Assembly (NCBI RefSeq): GCF_003703475.1
Contig: NZ_RDQM01000006.1
Span: 124,001-188,000, forward strand
Length of the DNA: 64,000 nucleotides
From: Allofranklinella schreckenbergeri
GTDB taxonomy: Bacteria > Pseudomonadota > Gammaproteobacteria > Burkholderiales > Burkholderiaceae_C
Reading direction: 5' to 3'
In this document: positions 21,227 to 31,427 of the stretch, piece by piece
Numbering within the stretch: the stretch's first letter is position 1
How the letters are laid out: each line of letters starts with the position of its first letter
Program-made: the position numbers and the translations under genes
The notes under the pieces: generated by a model
The model's database searches: none
Told to the model about the DNA's origin: nothing
Seen by the model: only the letters and a program-made list of their open reading frames with translations

Positions 21227-21652
21227 ATGGCTATCGAACGCACTCTCTCCATCATCAAACCTGACGCAGTCGCCAAAAATGTGATTGGTCAGATCTACGC
21301 TCGTTTTGAGAATGCGGGCCTGAAGATTGCTGCCGCTCGCATGATTCACCTTTCGCGCCAAGAAGCGGAGCAGTTCTATGCTGTGCACAAAGAGCGTCCG
21401 TTTTTCAAGGATCTGGTGGACTTCATGATCTCCGGCCCAGTCATGGTTCAAGTGCTGGAAGGTGAGAACGCCATTGCTAAAAATCGTGAGTTGATGGGGG
21501 CGACCGACCCGAAAAAGGCCGATGCAGGCACCATCCGTGCGGACTTTGCAGACAGCATTGATGCCAATGCTGTGCATGGCTCCGACGCTCCGGAAACAGC
21601 TGCAGTGGAAGTGGCTTTCTTCTTCCCTGGTCTGAATATTTATTCCCGTTGA
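21227..21652 (+). CDS. ndk: Nucleoside diphosphate kinase
   Basis: A 141-residue enzyme transferring the gamma phosphate between NTPs and NDPs through a phospho-histidine. Start ATG 21227 has AAAAGGAACATAACG upstream and gives the canonical [16 protein letters not shown]-terminus. The active-site motif NAVHGSD has His117 at the expected position. The gene precedes rlmN, the common order in betaproteobacteria. Confidence 0.98.
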   Translation: MAIERTLSIIKPDAVAKNVIGQIYARFENAGLKIAAARMIHLSRQEAEQFYAVHKERPFFKDLVDFMISGPVMVQVLEGENAIAKNRELMGATDPKKADAGTIRADFADSIDANAVHGSDAPETAAVEVAFFFPGLNIYSR

Positions 21653-21812
21653 TTGGTGTGCGCGTTGACCTGGCTGAAGCAAAGCCTGTTGGGAATCTTG
21701 GTGCGCTTGGGCAAGTCGCCTTCTTGCATGTGTAGTGAAGGTTGCCCAAGTTCGCTTCCCTTGACAGGTTCTTGGGTTTTGCCTGGTAACGTGCCGTTCG
21801 CCCAGCTTCAAT

Positions 21813-22940
21813 ATGAACAGCGCCCCTTCTAAAACCAACCTCCTTGGGCTAGACCATGAGGGTCTGGTGGCATTTTGTGCTGCGCTGGGCGAAAAAAAAT
21901 TTCGCGCAACGCAACTTTATCGTTGGATTCACCAACGTGGGGTAGCCGATTTCGAGGCCATGTCCGATTTGGCCAAATCCTTGCGCGCCAAGCTGGCGGA
22001 GTGTGCTTACATACAAGCCCTTCCCGTGCTGACAGAGCGCGCTTCCCGCGACGGCACCATCAAATGGTTGTTTGACGTCGGGGAAGGGAATGCGGTCGAA
22101 GCCGTCTTTATCCCCGAGAAAGACCGGGCGACGCTATGCATTTCTTCACAAGCAGGATGCGCAATTGGCTGCCGCTTTTGCTCTACAGGGCATCAGGGAT
22201 TCAGCCGCAATTTGACGGCGGCAGAAATTGTTGCGCAGCTTTGGTATGCCGAGCACGAGCTGCGCAGGCGCCACAAAACCAGTGAACGCCAAATCAGCAA
22301 TGTGGTGATGATGGGGATGGGCGAGCCGTTGCAGAATTTCGGGCAACTGGTTCCGGCCTTGCGCACCATGCTGGATGACAACGGCTACGGCTTGTCGCGC
22401 CGACGGGTGACAGTATCGACTTCGGGCATCGTGCCGATGATGGATCGCCTGGCGCAGCAAGTGCCTGTTGCTTTGGCGGTTTCCTTGCATGCACCGCAGG
22501 ATCCGCTGCGCGATTCGCTGGTGCCGCTCAATAAGAAATACCCTTTGGCCGAGTTGATGGCAGCGTGCCGACGCTACCTGCAGTATGCGCCACGCGACTT
22601 CATCACTTTTGAGTACTGCATGCTTGCAGGAGTCAACGACCAGCCCGAGCATGCCCAAGCCTTGCTTGACTTGTTGAATACGGATGGGCTGGGTGTAGGC
22701 TGGTGCAAGCTCAATCTGATTCCATTTAACCCTTTCCCCGATTCAGGGCTGGTGTGCTCTACGCCGCACGATGTTCAGGCATTCGCCAAGGTGTTGCTTG
22801 ATGCGGGAGTGGTGGTGACCGTGCGTAAAACCCGTGGGGACGACATCGACGCAGCCTGTGGCCAGTTGGCAGGCGAAGTGAAAGATCGCACCAGAGCGGT
22901 GGTGCGCATGCAGCGCAAGCGCGATGCCGTGCCTTTGTGA
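21813..22940 (+). CDS. rlmN: Dual-specificity rRNA/tRNA m2A methyltransferase RlmN
   Basis: Radical-SAM methyltransferase acting on A2503 of 23S rRNA and A37 of some tRNAs. It has 375 residues with the cluster motif [11 protein letters not shown] (Cys116, Cys120, Cys123). GMGEPLQNF and TVSTSGIVP are family signatures, and the catalytic Cys near the end lies in [10 protein letters not shown]. It leads the rlmN-pilW-rodZ-ispG run. Confidence 0.97.
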   Translation: MNSAPSKTNLLGLDHEGLVAFCAALGEKKFRATQLYRWIHQRGVADFEAMSDLAKSLRAKLAECAYIQALPVLTERASRDGTIKWLFDVGEGNAVEAVFIPEKDRATLCISSQAGCAIGCRFCSTGHQGFSRNLTAAEIVAQLWYAEHELRRRHKTSERQISNVVMMGMGEPLQNFGQLVPALRTMLDDNGYGLSRRRVTVSTSGIVPMMDRLAQQVPVALAVSLHAPQDPLRDSLVPLNKKYPLAELMAACRRYLQYAPRDFITFEYCMLAGVNDQPEHAQALLDLLNTDGLGVGWCKLNLIPFNPFPDSGLVCSTPHDVQAFAKVLLDAGVVVTVRKTRGDDIDAACGQLAGEVKDRTRAVVRMQRKRDAVPL

Positions 22941-22964
22941 TGGTGAATCTGTGGAGATAGGGCG

Positions 22965-23786
22965 ATGAGCAAAAAAGCATGGGGTTGTGGAACGCGCCAT
23001 ATTGCGATGGCAATGCTGGCGTGTGTACTGAGCGCTTGTGAAACATCGCGGGTGACCTCCACCGTACATCCTGGCGCAGATGGGGCTTTGACCGTGCCTC
23101 GATCGAGCGCGGATGTGCGCCGCGCAGCGCAAACGCGTTTGGAGCTTGCGGCGGAGTATCTGCGGGTTGGGCGTAATGAGGTGGCCATTGAGGAGGCCAA
23201 CCAGGCGCTCGCTTTGGACTCTGGCTTGACCGATGCATACATGGTGCGTGGCATGGCCCATGCACAGCGGGGCGACTATGTCAGCGCAGAGGCCGATTTC
23301 TCTCGCATCTTGCGTGCCAAGAGCAACGATCCCGATGTGCTGCACAACTATGGCGGGCTGCTGTGCCAATTGCGCCGTTTTGACGAAGCCATCACGTATT
23401 TCGACCGCGTGCTGGCGATGCCCGGCCAGGCTGCTGCTGCTCGCACGTTGATGGCCAAAGGTTTGTGCTTGCAAGGTGCGGGCCAAACGCGTGCCGCTGT
23501 AGCCACGCTGGAGCAGGCGTACAGGGTGGATCCGCGCAACCCTGTGGTGGCGTACAACTTGGCCAAGATGCATTACGACGCAGGGCAAGTCAGCCAGGCG
23601 CAGATTTATCTGCGTCCGCTCAATAGCTCGGACATGGCCAATGCGGAAACCCTATGGTTAGGCATTAAGGTGGAGAACGCCATGGGCAATCTCTTGGGTG
23701 TGCGTGAGTTGGGTAGTGCGCTGGTGCAGCGCTTCCCCCAGGCACGAGAAACGACTCTTTATGAACGCGGCGCTTTTTATGAGTGA
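22965..23786 (+). CDS. pilW: Type IV pilus biogenesis/stability lipoprotein PilW (PilF)
   Basis: A 273-residue TPR lipoprotein that helps assemble the PilQ secretin. Signal peptide with lipobox VLSAC (Cys near 26). Tandem TPR motifs follow: AAEYLRVGRNEVAIEEANQA, AHAQRGDYVSAEADFSRIL and GGLLCQLRRFDEAITYFDRV. The position between rlmN and rodZ is the standard one for this gene. Its 3' end overlaps the start of the next gene by about 26 bases. Confidence 0.93.
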   Translation: MSKKAWGCGTRHIAMAMLACVLSACETSRVTSTVHPGADGALTVPRSSADVRRAAQTRLELAAEYLRVGRNEVAIEEANQALALDSGLTDAYMVRGMAHAQRGDYVSAEADFSRILRAKSNDPDVLHNYGGLLCQLRRFDEAITYFDRVLAMPGQAAAARTLMAKGLCLQGAGQTRAAVATLEQAYRVDPRNPVVAYNLAKMHYDAGQVSQAQIYLRPLNSSDMANAETLWLGIKVENAMGNLLGVRELGSALVQRFPQARETTLYERGAFYE

Positions 23787-24723
23787 AGACGCATCTGCAT
23801 CTATGGACGTGGTCGCTACGGGCTTGGAACGCCCTTCGGTGGAGTCCTTGAAAACGCCGGGAGCGTGGCTGAGGCATTACCGGCTAGAGCGCGAAGTGAG
23901 TTTGGAAGAGCTGGCCGCGGTGCTCAAAATCCCTGCAGGCAAGCTCGAAGCCTTGGAGCGTGATGACTACGGCCAGCTCCCGGATATGGTCTTCACCCGC
24001 GCGCTGGCCATGACGATTTGTCGTCTCCTGGGCTACGACTCTGCGCCCGTCATGGCTTTGTTTCCGCAGGTCCATTCGCCCCGGCTGGCGCGCGACACGG
24101 ATGGGATTAACCAGCCGTTTAAATCCACCGCATTGCCCACGCCTTCGCAGCCTGCGGTGCGCTCGGGCATCCCGGGCTCGGCGATTGTTTTGGCGATCGT
24201 CATGTCCATCGTGGCGGCCATCGTGTTTTTCTGGCCGCAAATCGAACACAAAATGGGCTGGGGCGAGTCTTCCGTCGGCCACGAAATTGCATCTGGTTCT
24301 CCCCATTTGAGCAGCCAGGAAGTGCAGGTCCCAGCGCTGAGTGCGGCGGCGTCTGCGGAGAGTGGCACCCTCGCCCCAGCTTTGACGCCAGGCCAGGAGC
24401 AAGCGCCTGCCAGCGAGCCCACTGAAGCTGCCCCCGCAGCAGTAGCCGAGCCGCCCGTGCAGGAAGAACAGCCTGCCGCTCCTGCCGAGAGCATTCGCAT
24501 TTCCGCGCAAGAGCCTGTCTGGGTGCAAATTCGCGATGCTTCCAATGCCATCCTGCACCAAAGCACCTTGCCCAAGGGGCGCGAGATTGCGATCACCAAT
24601 CCGCCGCCTTTGCGGGTGGAAATCGGTCGGGTCGATGCCGTCAAGGTTGTCGTCAAAGGCCAGCCTTTTGACGTCCAGCCCTTTGCGCGCGGCAATGTGG
24701 CGCGCTTTGAGGTGTCGCCGTGA
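23761..24723 (+). CDS. rodZ: RodZ-like cytoskeletal HTH membrane protein
   Basis: About 320 residues. The N-terminal Cro-like HTH ([36 protein letters not shown]) is typical of RodZ, which links MreB filaments to the cell-wall elongation machinery. One transmembrane helix ([19 protein letters not shown]) is followed by an Ala/Pro/Glu-rich linker and a C-terminal DUF4115 beta-domain ([20 protein letters not shown]). ATG 23761 lies inside the end of pilW; a second ATG at 23779 is also possible. The stop overlaps ispG by four bases. Confidence 0.88.
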   Translation: MNAALFMSEDASASMDVVATGLERPSVESLKTPGAWLRHYRLEREVSLEELAAVLKIPAGKLEALERDDYGQLPDMVFTRALAMTICRLLGYDSAPVMALFPQVHSPRLARDTDGINQPFKSTALPTPSQPAVRSGIPGSAIVLAIVMSIVAAIVFFWPQIEHKMGWGESSVGHEIASGSPHLSSQEVQVPALSAAASAESGTLAPALTPGQEQAPASEPTEAAPAAVAEPPVQEEQPAAPAESIRISAQEPVWVQIRDASNAILHQSTLPKGREIAITNPPPLRVEIGRVDAVKVVVKGQPFDVQPFARGNVARFEVSP

Positions 24724-26054
24724 GTGAGGACGCGATGCTTGGCCAGCCCCAGGTGCACCCGGAGCCGTTGTCGGCGCCAATGGTTTTGGGCCGGACTGGT
24801 GGCACCCCCATCCCGCTTTCCGAGCCACGTCCGCACCATTCCCTGCAAGCGCAGGTGCGTTGGGGCGAGCACGTCGTCACGATTGGCGGTGGCGCGCCGG
24901 TACGCATCCAGTCCATGACCAACACCGACACCGAGGACGCCATCGCCACGGCCATCCAGGTCAAGGAGCTGGCGCAGGCCGGCTCGGAGCTGGTGCGCAT
25001 CACCGTCAACACCAACAAGGCCGCCGAGGCCGTGCCGCACATCCGCGAGCAGCTCGACCGCATGGGCGTGCACGTGCCGCTGGTGGGCGACTTCCACTTC
25101 AACGGTCACAAGCTGCTGAGCGACTTCCCCGATTGCGCCCAGGCCCTGTCCAAATACCGCATTAACCCCGGCAACGTGGGCAAGGGCGCGCGCCACGACA
25201 TCCAGTTCGGCCAGATGATCGAGGCCGCACTGAAGTGGGACAAGCCCGTGCGCATTGGCGTGAACTGGGGCAGCCTGGATCAGGAGCTTCTGGCGCGCTT
25301 GATGGATGAAAACCTGCAGCGCGCCCAGCCCTGGGACACGCGCCAGGTCATGTATGAAGCCTTGATTTCTTCAGCCATCGACTCGGCGCAAAAAGCCCAG
25401 AAGCTGGGCATGGCCGCCGGGCAGATCGTGCTCTCCTGCAAGGTCAGCAGTGTGCAGGACTTGGTGGCTGTGTATCGTGAGCTTTCGCGCCGCTGCAACT
25501 ACCCGCTGCACCTGGGCTTGACTGAAGCGGGCATGGGTGCCAAAGGCACCGTGGCCTCGGCTGCGGCGCTGTCGCTGCTATTGCAGGAAGGCATTGGCGA
25601 CACCATCCGCGTCAGCCTCACGCCCCAGCCAGGCGAGGCGCGCACACAGGAGGTCGTGGTTGCCGCTGAAATCCTCCAGGCCTTGGGCCTGCGCACCTTT
25701 GTGCCCAGCGTCACCGCCTGCCCGGGCTGCGGGCGCACCACCAGCACCACCTTCCAGGAGCTGGCCAAGCAGATCGACGATTTTTTGCGCGCGCAAATGC
25801 CGCTGTGGCGGGCGCGCTATCCGGGCGTGGAGAACATGAAGGTGGCCGTCATGGGCTGCATCGTCAACGGCCCGGGCGAGAGCAAGCACGCCGACATCGG
25901 CATCAGCCTGCCCGGTAACGGTGAAGCTCCCTCAGCCCCCGTTTTCATCGACGGCGAAAAAGCCATGCACCTCAAGGGCGAGGACATCGCCCAGCAGTTC
26001 CACCGCGTCGTCAGCGAGTATGTGGAAAAGCGTTATGGCGCTGTGGCGGGGTGA
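24720..26054 (+). CDS. ispG: 4-hydroxy-3-methylbut-2-enyl diphosphate synthase
   Basis: The [4Fe-4S] enzyme of the MEP isoprenoid pathway that converts MEcPP to HMBPP. It has 444 residues. The start is GTG 24720, overlapping rodZ's stop as GTGA; an ATG at 24735 is the alternative. Motifs: [32 protein letters not shown]. The cluster ligands are in CPGCGR and in [10 protein letters not shown]. The N-terminal extension of about 45 residues before [10 protein letters not shown] is longer than in E. coli but usual for betaproteobacteria. Confidence 0.97.
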   Translation: MSEDAMLGQPQVHPEPLSAPMVLGRTGGTPIPLSEPRPHHSLQAQVRWGEHVVTIGGGAPVRIQSMTNTDTEDAIATAIQVKELAQAGSELVRITVNTNKAAEAVPHIREQLDRMGVHVPLVGDFHFNGHKLLSDFPDCAQALSKYRINPGNVGKGARHDIQFGQMIEAALKWDKPVRIGVNWGSLDQELLARLMDENLQRAQPWDTRQVMYEALISSAIDSAQKAQKLGMAAGQIVLSCKVSSVQDLVAVYRELSRRCNYPLHLGLTEAGMGAKGTVASAAALSLLLQEGIGDTIRVSLTPQPGEARTQEVVVAAEILQALGLRTFVPSVTACPGCGRTTSTTFQELAKQIDDFLRAQMPLWRARYPGVENMKVAVMGCIVNGPGESKHADIGISLPGNGEAPSAPVFIDGEKAMHLKGEDIAQQFHRVVSEYVEKRYGAVAG

Positions 26055-26068
26055 ATTTTTCTTTTGAG

Positions 26069-26144
26069 TTTACAATTCAAAAGAAAATAAATTGCCTTGT
26101 TTAGGCTTGATGGGCAAAAGGTTGGTTTTGCTTTGATTGGCTTA
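26069..26144 (+). repeat. 77-bp AT-rich palindromic element, copy D
   Basis: Just downstream of ispG. Left arm TTTACAATTCAAAAGAAAAT, core TTGCCTTGTTTAGGCTTGAT, right arm TTTTGCTTTGATTGGCTTA. The right arm is degraded at its end. Confidence 0.85.
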
Positions 26145-26267
26145 TTCGATTGCGGCGCAAGTGGCCAATACCGCCATTGCTGCGGAAATGGCTGTTTTGT
26201 TTTGGGCGTGAGCAAACGGTCGAGGCTGTTGGAAGTTGAATCCCCCTATTAACTAGCGGCATGAAAT

Positions 26268-26302
26268 AAGCCCCTGTGAGGTTGGACCTTACAGGGGCTT
26301 TG
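26268..26302. terminator. Bidirectional hairpin between ispG and the surface protein
   Basis: Stem AAGCCCCTGTGAGG / ACCTTACAGGGGCTTT with a TTGG loop. It serves the minus-strand surface-protein transcript and possibly also ispG. Confidence 0.75.
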
Positions 26303-26310
26303 TGCTAGGG

Positions 26311-26338
26311 GCCCAGCCTGGCGGGCTGGGCTTTTTTG
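26311..26338 (+). terminator. Rho-independent terminator hairpin
   Basis: Stem GCCCAGCC / GGCTGGGC with a short TGGC loop, then TTTTTT on the plus strand. It is well placed to stop plus-strand transcription coming from ispG. Confidence 0.8.
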
Positions 26339-26349
26339 CTTACCACTTA

Positions 26350-29300
26350 TTAGCGTGGGCCTCGATGCGCTTGATAGCGATACCCCAGCCCCAGCAGAGC
26401 CAGCATCGCCAGCAGCATCGCCCACGGGGCGTTGCCAGGTACTGGCGTAACCGATCCGCCTGTTGCGGGAGGCGTCAAAGGCAGGGCTTTGTGCGATGTT
26501 TGGCAATCATTGGCGCTGGTGCAGCTTGGGCTATCCAGCACAGCGCCATGTGGCACAACGATGTTGTCCAGCTTTTCTGTGGCCGAGCGTACGCGGGCTT
26601 GGTACTGGAAGATGTACGAGCCTACGGCTGTGCCAGCGGCCAATTCGCACGTCAGCAACTGGCCAGCGGCGCTGCAAGTTCCGCCTGCAGGTGTAACGAA
26701 TGAGTTGTGCACGTAATCCAAGCCAGCGCCCAAGGTATCTTTGAGTGTCACTTTGTCTGTCGTTGGTGCTTGGGCGATTGTGACATCCAGCGTGTAAGTA
26801 ATGAGGCTGCCCACGGCAACAGTGCTGCCGCTGCCAGGGGTGGCGCTCTTCTTGACAGTTACGGCTGGGGTTGTTGCAGGCGGTGGCACGGTGGGAGGTG
26901 TCACTTGGTGGGTCGTCTGGCAATCGCCTGCGCCTGTGCAGCGAGGCTGATCGGCCCCTGCAGCAACAACAGTGTTGTTCAAAGAGCCTGTGACTCCATC
27001 ACGCACTTTGGCCTGATAGGTGAAGAGGTGTTCACCCGTAGCGGCGCCAGCAGCCAGTTCACAAGTGAGAACCTGCCCTGCTGCACTGCACGTAGCGCCT
27101 GCGGGCACGCTGAATGAACCGTCTACGTAGAGCAAGCCAGCATCCAGGGTGTCGGTCAATGTAACCTTGTCTTTGGTTGGCCCCTTCTCCACTTTCACTT
27201 TGAGAGCATAAGTGAGGACCGTGCCTGCTGGCACAGCGCTACCCGCAGCTGGAGTGGCGCTCTTGCTGACCTTGACGACAGGTGCAGGAACCGTGGCAAT
27301 CGGATGGCTCACCTGGCATTCCGTGCAGGCAGGCTTGTCAATGCCATTGGCTGTCACGCGATTATTCAGCGTGCCAGTAGCTTGAGCATCCACCTTGGCC
27401 TGGTAGCGGAAGGTGTGTGCACCCACGGCGGCTCCTGCCGCAAGTTCACAACGGAGCGTTTGCCCTGTTGCTTGGCATTTGCCACCTGCGGGAGTTTGGA
27501 AAGAGCCTTCCACAAAACGCAAACCTGCGCCTAAGGTGTCTGTCAGCGTCAACACCCCCGTTGTGGCAGCCTCAGCTACTCGCACATTGATGGCGTAAGC
27601 AATTTGCTCATTGGCTGCCACAGCCGTGCCAGCAGCCGGATTGGCGCTCTTGGACACCATCACTTTAGAAGTGGCCGACGGTGGAGGCGGTGGTGGTGGT
27701 GGTGGTGGTGGTGGTGGTGGTGGTGGCGGCGGCGTAACTGTGACTGGATGCGTAGTGGTGCAGCCCGCTGCGCAGGTTCGTGCATCTGTGTTGGGGCCGG
27801 TGACGGCAACGGTGTTGCTGACTTGGCCAGTCGCTGTTGTCTCCACTTTGGCTTGATAGCTAAAGGTATGTACGCCAATAGCGGCACCTGCGGCCAGCTG
27901 GCAGGTCAAAACCTGGCCTGCGGCATTGCAACTGCCCCCCGCAGGAACGGTGGGGTTGCCTTGCAAACTCAAACCTGTACTGAGTGTGTCGGTCAGTGTG
28001 ACTGGCGCTGTCGTGGCGAGATTAGTCACCGTGACTGCTACTGTATAAGTCACGACGTTGCCATGCGCTACGTTACTGCCATTAGCCGGGTTAGCCGTTT
28101 TGGCTACGGTCACTTTGGGCTGGGGTGCAGGCGCCAAAACCGTGTGATTTACTGCGCAATCGGTTGGGGCGGCACATGTAGGGTTATCTCCGCCTGTAGG
28201 CACCAAGTGGTTGGCAATCGAGCCAGTGGCTCCTGCAGCGACTTTCGCTTCGTAGCTGAAAGTGTGATTGCCAATTGCGGCGCCAGCGGGCAACTTGCAA
28301 ATCAGCTTGCCTGCGTTTGCGCCTGCGCCCAGCTCACAACTGCCTCCTGCAGGGGCAGTGAAGCTGGCAGGATCAATGGTCAGATGCGCACTGGGGGTAT
28401 CTGTCAATACCAACTCGTTGGCCGTAGGGGCTATGGCAACCTGAGCCGTGAGGGTGTAAGTAATGGCTCCACCGATGGCTACAGATGTGCCTGCGGCAGG
28501 ATGAGCCGTTTTAGTTACGGCCACCTTGGGCGTGGGTGGGGTGGGAGATGTGACAGTGGCTGTGGCCTCACAGGGGCCAGGGTTCATTGTCGTTTCCCCT
28601 TCCAAGCGGCAGCCTCCTCCCGCAGGGGGATGCACTCTGGCTGTGTTGGTTACGGATGCCGCTGCCAGCGTTCCTGTAACGGTGTAGGTCAACTGGCCGC
28701 CAGCAGGAATGGATGGAAGGGTGTGGTCGATTGCGCCATTGCCATTGGCGGCAGGACATGTGGCCCCGGCGGCAGCCACGCAGCTCCATGCAATGTTGTC
28801 CAATCCCGTGGTGGCTGGATCTGTGAATCGTGTGTTCAGAGCAGCTTCGGTGCTGACGTTTTGAAGCACGACAGTGAAGGTGGCAGGGTCACCAACGGCA
28901 ACTTGAGTGGGGTTGGCCGTTTTTTGCAGCACAAGTTGAGGGCCAATGATGCCGTAGTTCTGCTTTCCGAAGTTGTCTCCCAAGGTGGTTTCAGTCAGGT
29001 TGGAACCTTGCGGCAGGCTGATTTCAGTGGTGTTTTCATAAGTGCCAGGCACCGTCACTTTGCCTTTGATAACGCATTGCACTTTGCCCCCACTGTGCAT
29101 GCTGGGGATCTCGGCCGCAAATGTGTTGTCCGCTCCCGTGATGTTGGCCAGGGAAACGGTTGGCGCTACTGCTTCACCTTCCAATTTGGCGCAACTAACC
29201 GTAGAGGGGATGAAGTTTTTACCCAATGTATCCGTTACGCGTGCGTTCAGGATGGGGTTGACTTCGGCATTCAACGAGTGGGTGTTGATTTTGGCATCTG

Positions 29301-31104
29301 TTGCGGTGCTATTGCTGTAGGTGAGCGTGAACTCCAGCTCCTGGTTCGAAGCTACCGATGTGTTATTGACTGTTTTCGCCGCCGTCAAATTGGTGCAGCG
29401 TGGGGTGTTGTCGCTCAACAGTTCCAGTGGCGCGCTCATCCGGTCACGCTTTGTAACGCCAGTGTAGATGCTCCCATTGGCCAAGGCGCCATCTTGGACG
29501 ACCGCGGCCGACATGGTATTGACCATACTGTCCAAGTTTGCACGGCACAGTTTCAAGCCGCTGGCGGGATCGGGGTGGTCAATGTGGTAAACCACGCGCA
29601 GCTTGAGCTTCACCACGGCTTTGGGGGCCAGCATGAATTGAACACCGCTCAGACCGCCGTAGTTGCTGTTGGCGGGGATGTTTTCCCTAATCTTCTTGGG
29701 GTAAGGGCCTGCCCATACTCCACCAGGGCACGCTGCGCCCGCAGCGCCTGTGGCCTCACATCCATCTACGAAGACGCTGTAGCGCACGCTGGGCAGACTT
29801 CCGGGGCCAGCAACCAGGGCTGGAAAGAAAGTTGGATGGTTGGAGCCGGCACTGGAGTTGCGGTACAGGTCATCCAAGCGTAGCGGCACTTCACGTTGGT
29901 TATCACCGGTAAGCGTGATGGTGAAATGGGCTGCGTCCCCATCCTCGCGAATGATGTTCTTGCCACTCGTGGGGGGCACAGGCGTGCCATCTTTTTTGGT
30001 GATGCGATCCAGCGTTTTCTCTGCGTCCCATTGGACATGCAAGCCAGTGCAGGGCTGTGGTTCCTGGAATACCAGTTGTACGCGCGATTCGCCATCTATG
30101 CCCTCTACATAATCTGGTACGAATGGCTTGAGGGCGGGATCGGGGCGCCAGCTTGCAGCATTGGTCAGAACCAACTGGCCGCATGCGGGTGGTGTGTAAG
30201 TACGCTTGTACTCGATCACCATCTTGGAATGGGCCTTGAGCAGCGCATTGGTCGTTTGGAAAACCAAGGGCGTGCCTGAACCCAGCGCAAAGTTGTTGTT
30301 ACCCTGGATGATTCCGGGGCACACAGAACCCGCGTCGCTGGGGGTACAGGAAATGTCCGAGGATGTCGCATCCCTTGGGCGTGTGCTGGAGTTGATTTGC
30401 TCCTGATCACGCCATTGATCCTGAGTCACGCCGATGGGCAAATCCACGTCGGAATCATTGGTGTAGGTCAGCCGGTAAACGATGTCCCAGCCATTGGCTT
30501 CGAAGCGGGGAATGCCGCCAGGGCCTGTGCCCGCTGGGGTGGCGCCGCTAACAACTTCTTTCTTGATGCCAATTTGAATGCCTCTGGCTGGTATCGACAA
30601 ATTGGTGGAAGACGGGTTGGTATTAGGCAGCGTCTCGCTATCGCCCGCAGCGGCATCGATTGTGGTGCCGAACGTATAGGAACCTGGCTTGAGTACGGTG
30701 GCGCCCAGAACCACCTCGCACTTGCCGCTGGTAGGCAGTTTCGGGATCACCGCCTGCACGGCGGGAGCTCCATTGGCCGTGACGCCTGCGGGCACGTGGG
30801 TGAAATCGCTTACGTCAGGGCATGTTGCGCCGTGACTGGCAGTAACGCCCACCACGCTGACGTTGAACAAGTTGGCAGGCAAGGGCGTGCTGATAACCGC
30901 ATCCGTCGCTTCGCTGCCAGGTTGTGCGTTGGAGTAACTCAGTGTGATGTTGAATGGCGTGAGCGTTTGCAAGCTGGCCGGCACGGTGATGGTGGAAATC
31001 AAATCCACCGAAGCCGCTTGGGCTGGCGTTGCAGAAACCGCCGCCAAAAAGCCTGCGCAAGCCCCTACCAAGGGCCGACGCAGGAAATGACCAAAACGGG
31101 ACAT
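26350..31104 (-). CDS. Giant secreted surface protein with DUF11-type repeats, poly-Pro hinge and C-terminal sorting-like tail
   Basis: About 1584 residues from ATG 31104, which has AAAGGAAAACCTGAC upstream; the earlier in-frame ATG at 31164 would put 20 odd residues before the signal peptide. Order: signal peptide ending TPAQA, an N-terminal region of several beta-sandwich DUF11/CARDB-like modules (SLQTLTPFNITLSYSNAQPG), then five related C-terminal repeats of about 130 residues. Each repeat begins like VSKSATPAAGSAVPAG, has LTDTL and GGxCxAxGQxLxCxLAAGAA, and ends in a CxxxxxCxxxH pattern. About 18 consecutive prolines separate repeats 2 and 3. The end, PWAMLLAMLALLGLGYRYQ plus a basic tail, is a hydrophobic helix resembling IPTL/exosortase-type CTERM signals. 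Likely a cell-surface adhesin or sheath protein; the function is not demonstrated. The 759-codon plus-strand frame is a shadow. Confidence 0.8.
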   Translation of the reverse strand: MSRFGHFLRRPLVGACAGFLAAVSATPAQAASVDLISTITVPASLQTLTPFNITLSYSNAQPGSEATDAVISTPLPANLFNVSVVGVTASHGATCPDVSDFTHVPAGVTANGAPAVQAVIPKLPTSGKCEVVLGATVLKPGSYTFGTTIDAAAGDSETLPNTNPSSTNLSIPARGIQIGIKKEVVSGATPAGTGPGGIPRFEANGWDIVYRLTYTNDSDVDLPIGVTQDQWRDQEQINSSTRPRDATSSDISCTPSDAGSVCPGIIQGNNNFALGSGTPLVFQTTNALLKAHSKMVIEYKRTYTPPACGQLVLTNAASWRPDPALKPFVPDYVEGIDGESRVQLVFQEPQPCTGLHVQWDAEKTLDRITKKDGTPVPPTSGKNIIREDGDAAHFTITLTGDNQREVPLRLDDLYRNSSAGSNHPTFFPALVAGPGSLPSVRYSVFVDGCEATGAAGAACPGGVWAGPYPKKIRENIPANSNYGGLSGVQFMLAPKAVVKLKLRVVYHIDHPDPASGLKLCRANLDSMVNTMSAAVVQDGALANGSIYTGVTKRDRMSAPLELLSDNTPRCTNLTAAKTVNNTSVASNQELEFTLTYSNSTATDAKINTHSLNAEVNPILNARVTDTLGKNFIPSTVSCAKLEGEAVAPTVSLANITGADNTFAAEIPSMHSGGKVQCVIKGKVTVPGTYENTTEISLPQGSNLTETTLGDNFGKQNYGIIGPQLVLQKTANPTQVAVGDPATFTVVLQNVSTEAALNTRFTDPATTGLDNIAWSCVAAAGATCPAANGNGAIDHTLPSIPAGGQLTYTVTGTLAAASVTNTARVHPPAGGGCRLEGETTMNPGPCEATATVTSPTPPTPKVAVTKTAHPAAGTSVAIGGAITYTLTAQVAIAPTANELVLTDTPSAHLTIDPASFTAPAGGSCELGAGANAGKLICKLPAGAAIGNHTFSYEAKVAAGATGSIANHLVPTGGDNPTCAAPTDCAVNHTVLAPAPQPKVTVAKTANPANGSNVAHGNVVTYTVAVTVTNLATTAPVTLTDTLSTGLSLQGNPTVPAGGSCNAAGQVLTCQLAAGAAIGVHTFSYQAKVETTATGQVSNTVAVTGPNTDARTCAAGCTTTHPVTVTPPPPPPPPPPPPPPPPPPSATSKVMVSKSANPAAGTAVAANEQIAYAINVRVAEAATTGVLTLTDTLGAGLRFVEGSFQTPAGGKCQATGQTLRCELAAGAAVGAHTFRYQAKVDAQATGTLNNRVTANGIDKPACTECQVSHPIATVPAPVVKVSKSATPAAGSAVPAGTVLTYALKVKVEKGPTKDKVTLTDTLDAGLLYVDGSFSVPAGATCSAAGQVLTCELAAGAATGEHLFTYQAKVRDGVTGSLNNTVVAAGADQPRCTGAGDCQTTHQVTPPTVPPPATTPAVTVKKSATPGSGSTVAVGSLITYTLDVTIAQAPTTDKVTLKDTLGAGLDYVHNSFVTPAGGTCSAAGQLLTCELAAGTAVGSYIFQYQARVRSATEKLDNIVVPHGAVLDSPSCTSANDCQTSHKALPLTPPATGGSVTPVPGNAPWAMLLAMLALLGLGYRYQAHRGPR
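27680..27733 (+). repeat. (GGT)n microsatellite encoding the poly-proline hinge
   Basis: About 15 or more GGT/GGC/GGA triplets in a row, read as CCN proline codons on the minus strand. As a trinucleotide tract, slippage would change hinge length without breaking the frame. Confidence 0.9.
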
Positions 31105-31420
31105 GTCAGGTTTTCCTTTTTTTGATTTAAGCCGCCCGATTATATTGGGCCGATACATTTTCATACATAGAACCTTAAATATTCAACACAGCCCTTTGAT
31201 TTGTAAGGAAATTTATGGTGCGCGTTAAGAGCTTTGCCGCAGCGATGGGGGGGTGGCATCAGGTGGCGCTAGTAGCCCTGCGAAACCATTTGTACCCACG
31301 TGCCGAGCGTGCGAACAGGCGGCTTGCCGCTGCGATGCTTTATTGCCCTTGTTTATTTTTATAGGAAATTCGATGTCAATAAATAATTGCCTACAGTGGC
31401 TATATTTATTGCTTATTGAT
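31105..31420. other. Intergenic region upstream of the surface protein
   Basis: AT-rich leader and promoter region of the surface-protein gene. It contains two isolated right-arm-like pieces of the dispersed element, TTTTCCTTTTTTTGATTTA near 31109-31127 and CCTTTGATTTGTAAGG near 31191-31206. These are not paired with left arms at the expected distance. A degenerate copy (E) lies at its distal end. No convincing coding frame is seen. Confidence 0.55.
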
Positions 31421-31427
31421 TTATAAT
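31355..31427 (+). repeat. AT-rich palindromic element, copy E (degenerate)
   Basis: Core TTGCCTACAGTGGCTATA and right arm TTATTGCTTATTGATTTATA are recognisable. The left arm is rearranged, with TCAATAAATA pairing to TTTATTG nearer the core. Assignment to the family is tentative. Confidence 0.45.

Noticed and set aside
27604-29883. 759-codon plus-strand frame opposite the surface protein
   Set aside because: It mirrors the repeats of the minus-strand protein, including a Trp/Gly run from the GGT tract; it has no signal peptide or domain of its own.
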